The position numbers and the translations under genes are program-made. The notes beneath the pieces were generated by a model. That model did not search any database, was not told the DNA's origin, and saw only the letters and a program-made list of their open reading frames with translations. From Candidatus Omnitrophota bacterium (lineage in GTDB: Bacteria; Ratteibacteria; UBA8468; B48-G9; DTJG01), in the NCBI GenBank assembly GCA_023818965.1, contig JAMWCD010000002.1, positions 62,001 to 126,000 of the forward strand: a DNA stretch of 64,000 nt. Reading direction: 5' to 3'. Below are positions 36,811 to 44,798 of the stretch, piece by piece. Position 1 is the first letter of the stretch, and each line of letters begins with the position of its first letter.

Positions 36811-37394
36811 ACAGGAAAGAGTTTTTGATTTCACTTGCAGGAACAATCCTTACTGCTGCGAGTCCTGGACTGCTAAGATACAAAAAGAAAAAGACAAATT
36901 TTTTGAGACCACCAGGTTCACTTGAAGAAAATGTTTTTTCTAAATCCTGCATCAGATGTGGTGAATGCATCAGAGCATGCCCTGCAAAATGCCTGAAACA
37001 GGTGAAAATAGAAGAATCTTTTAATGATTGGCTCACCCCAGAAATCATTCCAAGACAAAAAGGTTGCATACTGTGCCAGAATTGTGGAATTGTATGTCCC
37101 ACAGGAGCGATAAGGAAAGTCAACTCAGAAAAAATTAAGATTGGAACAGCCAGAATTTTTAATGATATGTGCCTTGTCTGGACAAATCAAAAAGAATGCC
37201 TTGTTTGCCTTGAATTCTGCCCTGCAGGTGCCATCTATACAGATGATAAGGGCAGACCAATTGTAAATCCTGAATTATGCGTTGGTTGCGGCCTCTGTGA
37301 ACAAAACTGTCCTGTTACTTCACAGGATGCAGCAATAAGGGTAAGTACAAAAGGAGAAAAAAGGGTTCATCTTAAAGATGGCAAATACTACTGA
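36807..37394 (+). CDS. NapG/MauM-like ferredoxin with four cluster motifs and Tat-like leader
   Basis: 195 residues. The leader MNRKEFLISLAGTILTAASP has the Tat pattern but with Arg-Lys for Arg-Arg. Four cluster motifs follow: CIRCGECIRACP, CILCQNCGIVCP, CLVCLEFCP (with an upstream Cys) and CVGCGLCEQNCP. This is the NapG partner of the NapH-like protein and would carry electrons on the outer face of the membrane. No terminal reductase is nearby, so the electron acceptor is unknown. tatA follows 12 bases on. Confidence 0.87.
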   Translation: MNRKEFLISLAGTILTAASPGLLRYKKKKTNFLRPPGSLEENVFSKSCIRCGECIRACPAKCLKQVKIEESFNDWLTPEIIPRQKGCILCQNCGIVCPTGAIRKVNSEKIKIGTARIFNDMCLVWTNQKECLVCLEFCPAGAIYTDDKGRPIVNPELCVGCGLCEQNCPVTSQDAAIRVSTKGEKRVHLKDGKYY

Positions 37395-37406
37395 AAAGGA
37401 GGATTT

Positions 37407-37586
37407 ATGAATCTTGGTGCGCCTGAACTGATTCTTATAGGGCTGGTGGCTCTCCTTTTATTTGGTGCAAAACGGCTTCCTGAGATAGGAAGGGCATTTG
37501 GAAAAGCAATTGGTGAATTCAAAAAGGGATTGAAAGAAGCAGAAAAAATAACTGAAAATGAACAGGAAGACAAAGATAAAAAATAA
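37407..37586 (+). CDS. tatA: Sec-independent translocase subunit TatA
   Basis: 59 residues: a short N-terminal helix (LGAPELILIGLVALLLFGA), the hinge KRLPEIGRAFGKAIGEFKKG and an acidic-basic tail. AAGGAGG precedes the ATG, and tatC begins three bases after the stop. TatA oligomers form the pore that passes folded proteins. With tatC directly behind redox proteins with Tat-like leaders, the module seems to carry its own export system. Confidence 0.93.
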   Translation: MNLGAPELILIGLVALLLFGAKRLPEIGRAFGKAIGEFKKGLKEAEKITENEQEDKDKK

Positions 37587-37589
37587 AAA

Positions 37590-38342
37590 ATGGAAACAAA
37601 TTCCCAGGAAGCATCATTTCTTGACCACCTGGAAGAGTTAAGAAGAAGGATTCTTTTTTCAATTCTATGGTTTGCTGTTTTCTGTATAATATCCTATGCC
37701 TTCAAAAATCAAATACTTAGGTTTGTAGTAGAACCATTAGAAAAAATTCAAAAACAACCTGTGTTTGTTTCACCTGTTGAGCCCTTTTTCTCAATCATTA
37801 AACTAAGCCTTTTCTCAGGTTTTCTCCTTGGTTTCCCGTTTTTTTTACACCAGATGTATGTATTTGTAAAACCAGCACTTAACTCAATTCATACAAAAAT
37901 ATTTTCATTATGCTTAGTTTCTGGAACAGTTTTGTTTTATGCTGGGTGTGCCCTGAGTTATTACCTGATCGTCCCAGCAGGACTGAAAATCCTTTTCAGT
38001 TTTGGCAGTGGAATTATGATGCCTATGGTCACAATGAGCCATTACCTCACATTTTTTATCTGGATGACAGTGATTCTTGGGATTTTGTTCCAGGTACCAG
38101 TCATTGTGGTATTTCTCGGAATCACAGGCGTGGTCAGTATACAGGTTCTAAAAAGGATGAGAAGGTTCGTTTATCTTTTAAGTTTTGTAATCGCTGCTGT
38201 AATTACGCCGACAACCGATGTAATTACTCAGACAATCATCGCTGTAATTTTTATTTTCCTTTATGAGATTTCGTTATTGATCCTGATTGTCTCAGTAAAA
38301 CGGAAGGTATTGAAAAAGAAAAACTTGGGTTCAGAAAGTTGA
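37590..38342 (+). CDS. tatC: Sec-independent translocase subunit TatC
   Basis: 250 residues, six membrane helices. N-terminal FLDHLEELRRRILFSILWF is the Tat signal-recognition region, followed by FVSPVEPFFSIIKLSLFSG, LFYAGCALSYYLIVPAGLKIL and VITPTTDVITQTIIAV. TatC binds the Tat leader. Last + strand gene before the strand switch at 38.4 kb. Confidence 0.95.
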   Translation: METNSQEASFLDHLEELRRRILFSILWFAVFCIISYAFKNQILRFVVEPLEKIQKQPVFVSPVEPFFSIIKLSLFSGFLLGFPFFLHQMYVFVKPALNSIHTKIFSLCLVSGTVLFYAGCALSYYLIVPAGLKILFSFGSGIMMPMVTMSHYLTFFIWMTVILGILFQVPVIVVFLGITGVVSIQVLKRMRRFVYLLSFVIAAVITPTTDVITQTIIAVIFIFLYEISLLILIVSVKRKVLKKKNLGSES

Positions 38343-38429
38343 GAAAATTTATTAAGTATAAAAATCAGGTTGAAAATTACGGAATTTTACCCGTTCGACC
38401 AGGAACTGGTTGGATGCTGTGGTTTCAAA

Positions 38430-38457
38430 AGTTTACATAATATATCTTATGCGACAT
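38430..38457 (-). other. dif: dif-like Xer recombination site
   Basis: 28 bases in the 11-6-11 layout. Read on the minus strand: left arm ATGTCGCATAA, centre GATATA, right arm TTATGTAAACT. The right arm is identical to the XerD half of Bacillus dif as I remember it, and the left arm ends in CGCATAA as in E. coli dif. It lies exactly where the coding strand flips from + to -, as expected at the terminus. A Xer recombinase gene is in the window at 49328. Confidence 0.75.
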
Positions 38458-38507
38458 TATAGAACGCAAGTTATTAATTATCAGATAAATACAAACAATA
38501 AGCCAAT

Positions 38508-38526
38508 TAATCCACAGTTATCCACA
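38508..38526 (+). promoter_or_regulatory. Two DnaA-box-like sequences
   Basis: TAATCCACA at 38508-38516 (one mismatch to the consensus) and TTATCCACA at 38518-38526 (perfect), one base apart. They may be a DnaA titration site or chance; no dnaA or dnaN is near. Confidence 0.4.
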
Positions 38527-38655
38527 AAACCACAGCATGTATAAGAGAGAGATACCGAAAAAATGATACGGCAGGATCAAAAAATTACAGGCACATTTCA
38601 TTAGAGACAGTGTTTTTATCGTTCTTCATGGTTTAATGGGTTTATTCTGGTTTTT

Positions 38656-39390
38656 TCAGGGTTTTTCCGAGTTTTTAATGATATCTACCATTTCCTTTAC
38701 AGCACTGTGCAATCCTACAAATACTGACTTACAAATGATGCTGTATCCGATATTGAATTCTTCTATCTGGGGTATTTTTAAAATTGGAAGGATATTTCTG
38801 TAATCAAGGCCATGGCCTGCGTGAACCTTTAGTCCCTTAGAAATGCCAAATTCTGATGCTTTAACAATTTTTCCAAGTTCATTCTTCCATGCGTCTTCAT
38901 CATCCTTTTCAAAAAATTCCGCATATCTACCTGTATGAAGTTCTACTGCACAGGCTCCTGCCTCCTTGCTTGCTTCAATCTGTTCAATATCAGGTTCAAC
39001 AAACATACTCACTTCGATATTTTTATCACGAAACTTTTTTACAATGTCCTTCAGTTTTTCAATATTTCCTGAAACATCAAGACCACCTTCTGTTGTCAAT
39101 TCCTGTCTTTTTTCTGGTACAAGGGTTACCTGTGCAGGACATATATCCAGTGCAATCCTGACAATTTCTTCACTTGTAGCCATTTCAAGATTAAGCCGTC
39201 TTACTGTGTTTTTTAATGCAAAGACATCTCTATCCTGAATATGCCTTCTATCCTCTCTCAGGTGACAGACAATAGAGTCGCAACCAGCGATTTCACAAAT
39301 ACCTGCAGCAATGACAGGGTCAGGAAATCTACCCTTTCTTGCCTGTCTTAATGTTGCAATATGATCAACATTAACACCTAACTTTTTCAT
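38656..39390 (-). CDS. pdxJ: Pyridoxine 5'-phosphate synthase
   Basis: Forms PNP from 1-deoxyxylulose-5-phosphate and 3-amino-1-phosphohydroxyacetone; the former comes from dxs at 6139. TIM barrel with LGVNVDHIATLRQARKGRFP, DSIVCHLREDRRHIQDRDV, VTLVPEKRQELTTEGGLDV, ACAVELHTGRYAE and VHAGHGLDYRN. 244 residues. Last gene of the minus-strand unit, overlapping hisC by 20 bases. Confidence 0.95.
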   Translation of the reverse strand: MKKLGVNVDHIATLRQARKGRFPDPVIAAGICEIAGCDSIVCHLREDRRHIQDRDVFALKNTVRRLNLEMATSEEIVRIALDICPAQVTLVPEKRQELTTEGGLDVSGNIEKLKDIVKKFRDKNIEVSMFVEPDIEQIEASKEAGACAVELHTGRYAEFFEKDDEDAWKNELGKIVKASEFGISKGLKVHAGHGLDYRNILPILKIPQIEEFNIGYSIICKSVFVGLHSAVKEMVDIIKNSEKP

Positions 39391-40501
39391 TTTTCCCTCC
39401 CTGTAAAATTTCCTCTAACTTCTTTATTAAAAATCGATTCTCAGAGGGTTTTCCTATTGTAATTCTCACAAAATTCCCCTTTATCCCAAATCCTGACATT
39501 GGTCTTATGATTATTCCCCTCTTTTCAAGCTCCTGACATAACCAGTTAGAATCTTCTTTTACACAGCAAAACAAGAAATTTGCCTCAGAAGGAAATACCT
39601 GAAATCCAAGTTTTTCAAGATTTTTCTTAAGGTATACTTTTCCTCTGTTATTATTTTCCACTGATTTTGCCACAAACTGGTGGTCATCCAGGGCTGCTAA
39701 AGCTGCCTGCTGAGCAACAGAAGTAGTGTTAAACGGTGGTCTGATCTTTTCCATAATCGAAATAACATCCTTTGAGGAAATTCCATAACCAATTCTTAAT
39801 CCTGCCAATCCATAGATTTTTGAAAATGTCCTTGTAACTATTACATTTTTCCTTTCAATCCATGGTAATGCAGTTCCAAATTCACTATCCTGGGCATATT
39901 CAACATAAGCTTCGTCGCATAATATCAAAATATTATCTGGAACACTTTTCATAAATTCGGAAACTTGACTTTTTTTGATGTAAGAACCTGTTGGGTTATT
40001 GGGATTACAGAGAATTATCATTTTGGTCTTCTTTGTAATTTTTTCGCAGATTTTTTCAAGATTATAGGTCATATCATCGTTTAACTGAACAATTACTGGT
40101 TCCAGACTGAATGCGTGGGCAAGAATTTTGTAAATGATAAATGATGGGGATGGAAAAATCACCTGGTCATGTTCTTCACAGAATGCCTGCATTGCCATGC
40201 TAATGATTTCACTGGAACCACTTCCTATAATAATCTGGTCGACCTGCAATTTCAATATTGACGCAAGTTTTTCCCTTAACAAATATGCAGAACCTTCAGG
40301 ATACCTGTTGAGTGAGCCAAGACATTTTTTTATGGCTTTTATAGCCATTGGAGAAGTACCACAGGGATTTTCATTTGAAGCAAGTTTAATAATTTTCTCC
40401 AATTTCCTTTCTCTGAATAAAACTTCAGCAGGTTTTCCAGGAACATATGGAGAAATAAAAGAAAGACTTTTCCTTGCCAGAGATTCAATGTGATGTTTCA
40501 T
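39371..40501 (-). CDS. hisC: Histidinol-phosphate aminotransferase
   Basis: PLP enzyme (fold I) of histidine synthesis; members also transaminate aromatic 2-oxoacids, which would complete phenylalanine synthesis here. KLASNENPCGTSPMAIKAI at the N-terminus, IIGSGSSEII, ILCNPNNPTGSYI, CDEAYVEYA and the PLP lysine in RTFSKIYGLAGLRIGYG. 376 residues. The ATG shares a base with the trpS stop (TAATG). Confidence 0.92.
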   Translation of the reverse strand: MKHHIESLARKSLSFISPYVPGKPAEVLFRERKLEKIIKLASNENPCGTSPMAIKAIKKCLGSLNRYPEGSAYLLREKLASILKLQVDQIIIGSGSSEIISMAMQAFCEEHDQVIFPSPSFIIYKILAHAFSLEPVIVQLNDDMTYNLEKICEKITKKTKMIILCNPNNPTGSYIKKSQVSEFMKSVPDNILILCDEAYVEYAQDSEFGTALPWIERKNVIVTRTFSKIYGLAGLRIGYGISSKDVISIMEKIRPPFNTTSVAQQAALAALDDHQFVAKSVENNNRGKVYLKKNLEKLGFQVFPSEANFLFCCVKEDSNWLCQELEKRGIIIRPMSGFGIKGNFVRITIGKPSENRFLIKKLEEILQGGKNEKVRC

Positions 40502-41499
40502 TATAACTCCAATCCAACAAGTTTTCTAACATTTTCCATCGTCTGCTGTGCAACAGATTGTGCTTTTCTTTGTCCTTTTTTCAAAATCTCCCAGACCTGT
40601 TCAGGGTTTTTTTCAAGGATTTTTCTTTTTTCCCTTACCGGGATAAGATAATGATTTAGTTCCTCAGCCATTTGTTTTTTACAATCCACGCATCCAATCT
40701 TTGCTGAAAGGCATTCCTGTTTCACATCCTGCCAGTGATTTGAAACAAGTTTCCTGTATGCGAAAACAGGACACTCATCAGGATGCCCGGGATCTTTCCT
40801 GTATATCCGTTTCGGGTCAGTAAACATTCTGGCAATCTTTGATGCAATTTCCTCCTCAGAATCTTTAAGAAAAATTGCATTTCCATATGATTTGCTCATT
40901 TTTCTGCCATCGATACCTGGAACTTTTGGAGTTTCTGTTAGTAACTCCTTTGGTTCAGGAAAGTATTGACCATACAAAAAATTAAATCTTCGTGCAATTT
41001 CCCTTGTAAGTTCAAGATGTGGTAATTGGTCTATTCCTATAGGTACATATCGTGCATGATAAATAAGAATATCCGCTGCCTGCAACACTGGATAACCAAG
41101 AAACCCATAGGTTGTAAGATCTTTTTCACTCAATTCCTGAATCTGTTCCTTGTACACAGGATTTCTTTCCAGCCACGGAACAGGAACAATCATCGAAAGA
41201 ATCAAATTCAACTCAGCATGTTCCTTAATCATTGACTGGATAAAAATTACTGATTTTTCGGGGTCAAGCCCACAGGAAAGAAAATCAAGTGCTATTTCAA
41301 AGACATTATTTTTTATTTCCCCGGGATTTTTATATTCTGTACTGAGTGCATGCCAGTCCGCAATCATATAAAAACAATCGTAATGGCTATCCTGAAGTTT
41401 CTTCCAGTTTGCAAGTGCTCCAAAAAGATGCCCTATATGAAGCGGTCCTGTCGGTCTCATTCCACTTAATACTCTTTTTTCTGAACTTAATAAGTTCAT
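40501..41499 (-). CDS. trpS: Tryptophanyl-tRNA synthetase
   Basis: Class I synthetase: LSGMRPTGPLHIGHLFGAL carries the HIGH motif, GYPVLQAADILIYHA and VPIGIDQLPHLELTREIARR the Trp/tRNA site, and GRKMSKSYGNAI the KMSKS loop. The start at 41499 (MNLLSSEKRV, 332 residues) is preferred: AAAGGA lies nine bases upstream, and the codon falls inside an octamer array that also contains the Nudix stop. An ATG at 41535 would add 12 non-conserved residues. Confidence 0.93.
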   Translation of the reverse strand: MNLLSSEKRVLSGMRPTGPLHIGHLFGALANWKKLQDSHYDCFYMIADWHALSTEYKNPGEIKNNVFEIALDFLSCGLDPEKSVIFIQSMIKEHAELNLILSMIVPVPWLERNPVYKEQIQELSEKDLTTYGFLGYPVLQAADILIYHARYVPIGIDQLPHLELTREIARRFNFLYGQYFPEPKELLTETPKVPGIDGRKMSKSYGNAIFLKDSEEEIASKIARMFTDPKRIYRKDPGHPDECPVFAYRKLVSNHWQDVKQECLSAKIGCVDCKKQMAEELNHYLIPVREKRKILEKNPEQVWEILKKGQRKAQSVAQQTMENVRKLVGLEL

Positions 41500-41507
41500 G
41501 ACTTCAT
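41484..41507 (-). repeat. Octamer array, 3 units, containing the Nudix stop and trpS start
   Basis: On the + strand AACTTAAT, AAGTTCAT, GACTTCAT. Read on the minus strand, the units supply the Nudix TGA (41506-41504) and the trpS ATG (41499-41497), so the array is itself the junction and continues into trpS codons 2-6. Confidence 0.6.
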
Positions 41508-42370
41508 TTCCTTTTTGTTGATTGCTGTTTTTCAAAAAATTGTTTTAGAATTTGTCTATGGTCAAAAGCCATCTCTTCCGGTAGATCTGCCTCTGAAAAA
41601 ATTCTGACTGATGATGCATCATCCCCTGCCTTCAATTGTCCACTTGCCTGTGCAACAAACACAATTGATATTGTATGAAATCTCGGATCTCGGTGCGGGT
41701 CTGAAAAAACCCCAAATAGTTCGAGATCCCTGATGTCAAGCCCTGTCTCCTCTTTTGCTTCCCTCACTGCTGCCTGTTCTGCGGATTCACCATAATTTAT
41801 GAAGCCACCAGGAATTGCCCAGCCATGAGGTGGATTTTTTCTATATACGCAAACCACGCCCCCATCTTTTTTTATAATAATGTCAGCAGCAGGATATGGA
41901 TTTTTAAATGTTTTTGAGGCAAGATTTTTTAGTTCGGGCTCAATTTCTTCAACAAATTCCTGCATTGATTTACTATTTTCAAAAACAATAGTGACTTTTT
42001 CCATCTTCATTCTACGACCAATAATCTTAATCAATCCTTCAGCAATCACATGGAACAAAATTTTTCTCCCCTGCACAAAATCAGTCAAAGCAGGGACGAA
42101 AAAAGTTAATGAACTGGAACATTTTTCCTCTTTTGAAACAATGGCGTCAAAGTGGCGACGAAAAATTTCAATCCTCTCTTCTGTCTCATTTTGAAAAACA
42201 GGTAGCATTACAATACGAGATGATTTAAATCTTTCATTCAATTTCTTCATTTCTATCTCTGAAAAACCCGTATCGGGTTGAATAACCATAACCAGTGCAG
42301 CCTCCAACAGGTCTCCACCATCTGACAGTACGAATTGAGTATCTGCAATGAAATATGTTAATCTTTCCAT
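41504..42370 (-). CDS. Nudix hydrolase with an unassigned N-terminal domain
   Basis: 288 residues. The C-terminal half is a Nudix domain: GWAIPGGFINYGESAEQAAV followed by REAKEETGLD gives a full Nudix box, and SDPHRDPRFHTISIVF matches ADP-ribose-type hydrolases. The N-terminal 150 residues are not a family I can name. Their end (RMKMEKVTIVFENSKSMQEF) has the alternation of the last strand and helix of macro domains, and GDLLEAALVMV near the start is also reminiscent, but this is weak. Fused or accessory substrate-binding domain likely. Confidence 0.78.
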   Translation of the reverse strand: MERLTYFIADTQFVLSDGGDLLEAALVMVIQPDTGFSEIEMKKLNERFKSSRIVMLPVFQNETEERIEIFRRHFDAIVSKEEKCSSSLTFFVPALTDFVQGRKILFHVIAEGLIKIIGRRMKMEKVTIVFENSKSMQEFVEEIEPELKNLASKTFKNPYPAADIIIKKDGGVVCVYRKNPPHGWAIPGGFINYGESAEQAAVREAKEETGLDIRDLELFGVFSDPHRDPRFHTISIVFVAQASGQLKAGDDASSVRIFSEADLPEEMAFDHRQILKQFFEKQQSTKRK

Positions 42371-42376
42371 TTTATT

Positions 42377-42416
42377 AACTTCATAACTTATTAAGTTAAT
42401 AACTTAATCACTTCAT
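42377..42416 (-). repeat. Octamer array, 5 units, at the YjbQ/Nudix junction
   Basis: On the + strand AACTTCAT, AACTTATT, AAGTTAAT, AACTTAAT, CACTTCAT: forty bases in perfect 8-base register. It includes the YjbQ stop (42410-42408) and ends six bases before the Nudix ATG at 42370. The longest member of the family, and the only long spacer in this tightly packed unit. Confidence 0.65.
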
Positions 42417-42797
42417 TTTTAACCAGATTTCCCTTGTCCTGGGACCATCAAACTCACAGAGGAATACACCCTGCCATGTACCAAGTTGAATCTTGCCATT
42501 TTCAATTATAAGAGTAACTGAATGCCCAACCACTGATGATTGAATGTGAGCATCAGAATTCCCTTCAGTATGCCTGTATTTTCCGTATTCGGGAACAATA
42601 CTGGAAAGTGTGTTTACCATATCCATGCGAACTGACGGATCGGCATTTTCATTTATTGTAATTCCACACGTTGTGTGTGGAACAAAAATAACACAAATTC
42701 CATCGTTTATTTTATTTTCACGCAATACCTTTAATATTTCAGTGGTTATATCAATCATTTCTTTTCTCTGCCTTGTCTGAAATGTTATTCTGTACAT
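42408..42797 (-). CDS. YjbQ family protein (secondary thiamine-phosphate synthase-like)
   Basis: 129 residues of the YjbQ/UPF0047 family: ICVIFVPHTTCGITINENAD, the conserved His/Glu region HTEGNSDAHIQSSVVGHSV, and LGTWQGVFLCEFDGPRTREI at the end. Some members have weak thiamine-phosphate synthase activity; the physiological role is unclear. ATG 42797 is chosen because GAGGGG precedes it and the family begins near 'MYRITFQT'; a longer frame upstream is antisense-like to nothing and lies in the aminopeptidase gene. Confidence 0.85.
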   Translation of the reverse strand: MYRITFQTRQRKEMIDITTEILKVLRENKINDGICVIFVPHTTCGITINENADPSVRMDMVNTLSSIVPEYGKYRHTEGNSDAHIQSSVVGHSVTLIIENGKIQLGTWQGVFLCEFDGPRTREIWLKMK

Positions 42798-42807
42798 TTT
42801 GCCCCTC

Positions 42808-44166
42808 TCACTCTGCCTGATAAAATGTCTTATATGCAAGATATGTAGAAAAGATATCTGCCTTGCCTGTAACCTCAAATGGTGCATGCATGGAAATAAC
42901 ACCGGTTCCGCAATCAATTGTTGGAATGTTGTATCTGGCAAAAAATGTCGCCACTGTTCCACCCCCACCCTGCTCTACTTTTCCGATTTCAGATGGTTGC
43001 CAGCAAACATTTGCCTTGTCAAAAATGTTCCTTATCCACGCAATATATTCTGCAGATGGTTCAGTGCTTCCTGCCTTTCCTCTTCCACCGGTTGTCCTCT
43101 CAACACATACACCGTGATTGATTTTTGCAGAATTTCTCGGATCAAACACTTCTTTATATCCAGGATCAAACAAACTTGATACATCGGCTGATATTGCTTT
43201 TGAATTTTCAAACAAAAACCTTAATGATTTTTTACAACCTGTTTTCTCCATAACTTCTTCAAGAAAAAACTGGAAAAATGCGGATTGTGCTGAAGTACTG
43301 CCGTAACTACCAATTTCTTCCTGGTCAACAAGTATACAGAATCCACTCTTTTCAAGTTTTTCACTCTCAAATAGCGCCTTCATTGAAGTATATGCACAAA
43401 CCCTGTCATCCTGACCGTATCCTAAAATCAGACTCTGGTCAATTCCAAGATGCCTGGCATTTCCTGCTGGTACTGCTTCAAATTCAGCACTGATGAGGTC
43501 TTCTTCTGTTATCCCGTACTTTTCCTTTAAAATCAAGAAAAGATGATTTTTCACTGGTTCCTTATCATTTTTCACAGGGATTGTTGCTGCAAGAATATTA
43601 AGATTCTCACCTGGAAAACCATCCTCAATCGTTTTTTTAACCTGGTCCTTTGCAAGATGGGGAAGCAGGTCTGTTATTGTAAAAACTGGATCATTCATGT
43701 CGTCTCCAATTTCAATTGTTTTTTTCTCCCCTGTTTTTAAAACAACAGTGCCATAAAGTGCCAGTGGTATGGTTAACCACTGATATTTTTTAATACCTCC
43801 GTAATAACAGGTTTTAAAATATACAATCCCATCGTCTTCGTAAACAGGATTTGGTTTTAAATCCAGCCGTGGAGCATCAACATGGGAAACGATGAATCTT
43901 GCGCCAGTATCAAGTGGTTGCTTTCCAATAATTCCAAAAATGACCTGTTTTCCTTTGTTAACCTTGAAAATCTTATCCCCTGAAACAAGTTTTCCTTTTG
44001 TCGAAATATCCTGAAAACCTGACGAAATTGCAATATTGACGGCTGACTGGACAAATTTTCTTTCCGTCTTATTTTCAGATATGAAATGCCTGTATCCTTC
44101 AGCAAATTCAAAAATGTTTTTCTTTTCTTTGTCACTCAATACTTCCCACGCATTTTTCTTCAACAT
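42808..44166 (-). CDS. M18 family aminopeptidase
   Basis: Cytosolic zinc aminopeptidase for acidic N-termini (aspartyl aminopeptidase/LAP4 type). Metal and catalytic residues in IVSHVDAPRLDLKPNPVYED, GYGQDDRVCAYTSM, ILVDQEEIGSYGSTSAQ, AISADVSSLFDPGY and GTGVISMHAPFEV. 452 residues is usual. A GGAGG ribosome site precedes the ATG. Followed ten bases on by the YjbQ gene. Confidence 0.92.
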   Translation of the reverse strand: MLKKNAWEVLSDKEKKNIFEFAEGYRHFISENKTERKFVQSAVNIAISSGFQDISTKGKLVSGDKIFKVNKGKQVIFGIIGKQPLDTGARFIVSHVDAPRLDLKPNPVYEDDGIVYFKTCYYGGIKKYQWLTIPLALYGTVVLKTGEKKTIEIGDDMNDPVFTITDLLPHLAKDQVKKTIEDGFPGENLNILAATIPVKNDKEPVKNHLFLILKEKYGITEEDLISAEFEAVPAGNARHLGIDQSLILGYGQDDRVCAYTSMKALFESEKLEKSGFCILVDQEEIGSYGSTSAQSAFFQFFLEEVMEKTGCKKSLRFLFENSKAISADVSSLFDPGYKEVFDPRNSAKINHGVCVERTTGGRGKAGSTEPSAEYIAWIRNIFDKANVCWQPSEIGKVEQGGGGTVATFFARYNIPTIDCGTGVISMHAPFEVTGKADIFSTYLAYKTFYQAE

Positions 44167-44235
44167 ATTTCCTCCATAGAAATGGATAATTCGTTACACT
44201 GTTGTATTGTAATAACAAAAAATTCGTCCGTCAAC

Positions 44236-44736
44236 TTACCAGTGTTCCCATCTTATTACTTCATCCAGCGACTTTTTCGGCGGGCATGGTTGTTCATCAG
44301 GATAACCAAGAGCAATAATAGATACAAGTTTCTGATTTTCTGGAGCATTAACAATTTCAGAAATTTTTTTCACATATGGCTTTTTATCTCCTGCAATCCA
44401 GCAACTTCCAATACCATATGCCTTTGCAGCAAGCAAAATATTTTCTGTTGCAGCAGAACCATCCTCAAGATAATATTTTGTATCCTCGCAAAAAACCAGG
44501 ATGCAACATGGTGCCTGAGCAAGAAATTTCCCATAGTCAGTCGCTTCAGCAATCTTTTTAATTGTTTTCTCTTCTGTGATGACAACAAATGTCCATGGTT
44601 GCAAATTCCGGGCTGTCGGTGCCAGGCGTGCGCAATCAATGATATCCTTAAGAATGTTTATCGAGATGGGTGTGACTTTGAATGCCCTGATACTTCGTCT
44701 TTCTTTGATCACATCCAGCAAGGTTTTTCCCTGCAT
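44236..44736 (-). CDS. Nitroreductase family flavoprotein
   Basis: FMN-dependent oxidoreductase, 166 residues. Typical N-terminus LLDVIKERRSIRAFKVTPI, then CARLAPTARNLQPWTFVVIT for FMN phosphate, AAKAYGIGSCWIAG and IIALGYPDEQPCPPKKSLDE, ending EVIRWEHW. The substrate is unknown. It sits alone between cobO and the aminopeptidase with about 60 bases on each side. Confidence 0.88.
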   Translation of the reverse strand: MQGKTLLDVIKERRSIRAFKVTPISINILKDIIDCARLAPTARNLQPWTFVVITEEKTIKKIAEATDYGKFLAQAPCCILVFCEDTKYYLEDGSAATENILLAAKAYGIGSCWIAGDKKPYVKKISEIVNAPENQKLVSIIALGYPDEQPCPPKKSLDEVIRWEHW

Positions 44737-44798
44737 TTTTACCCCTTTTTTTGAATTTTAGAAAATAGACATTCTGTCTGTTTTGAATTTGTTTCATA

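Larger units (their letters stand above)
38414..38538. repeat. 12-base perfect inverted repeat flanking the dif-like site
   Basis: ATGCTGTGGTTT at 38414-38425 and its exact reverse complement AAACCACAGCAT at 38527-38538, 101 bases apart. Everything distinctive in this gap (the dif-like site, DnaA-box-like sequences) lies between the arms. Confidence 0.6.
38343..38655. other. Non-coding region at the + to - strand switch
   Basis: The only gap above 300 bases. It contains a dif-like site (38430-38457), a 12-base inverted repeat (38414-38425 and 38527-38538) and two DnaA-box-like sequences (38508-38526). A small dyad ACCAG/CTGGT lies at 38399-38411. No terminator with a T-run and no plausible small ORF or RNA gene is seen between the two convergent units tatC and pdxJ. 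Confidence 0.6.

Noticed and set aside
38508..38526. DnaA-box-like pair as a chromosomal origin
   Set aside because: Only two boxes, no dnaA/dnaN/rpmH nearby, and genes converge on this point rather than diverge; the polarity and the adjacent dif-like site fit a terminus instead.
42797..42968. N-terminal extension of the YjbQ protein
   Set aside because: The extra 57 codons overlap the aminopeptidase 3' end in another frame, are unlike the family, and the internal ATG at 42797 has GAGGGG upstream.
44086..44754. 222-codon + strand frame opposite the nitroreductase
   Set aside because: Its Cys/Phe-rich composition reflects reverse reading of the nitroreductase and aminopeptidase genes; no start signal or family resemblance.
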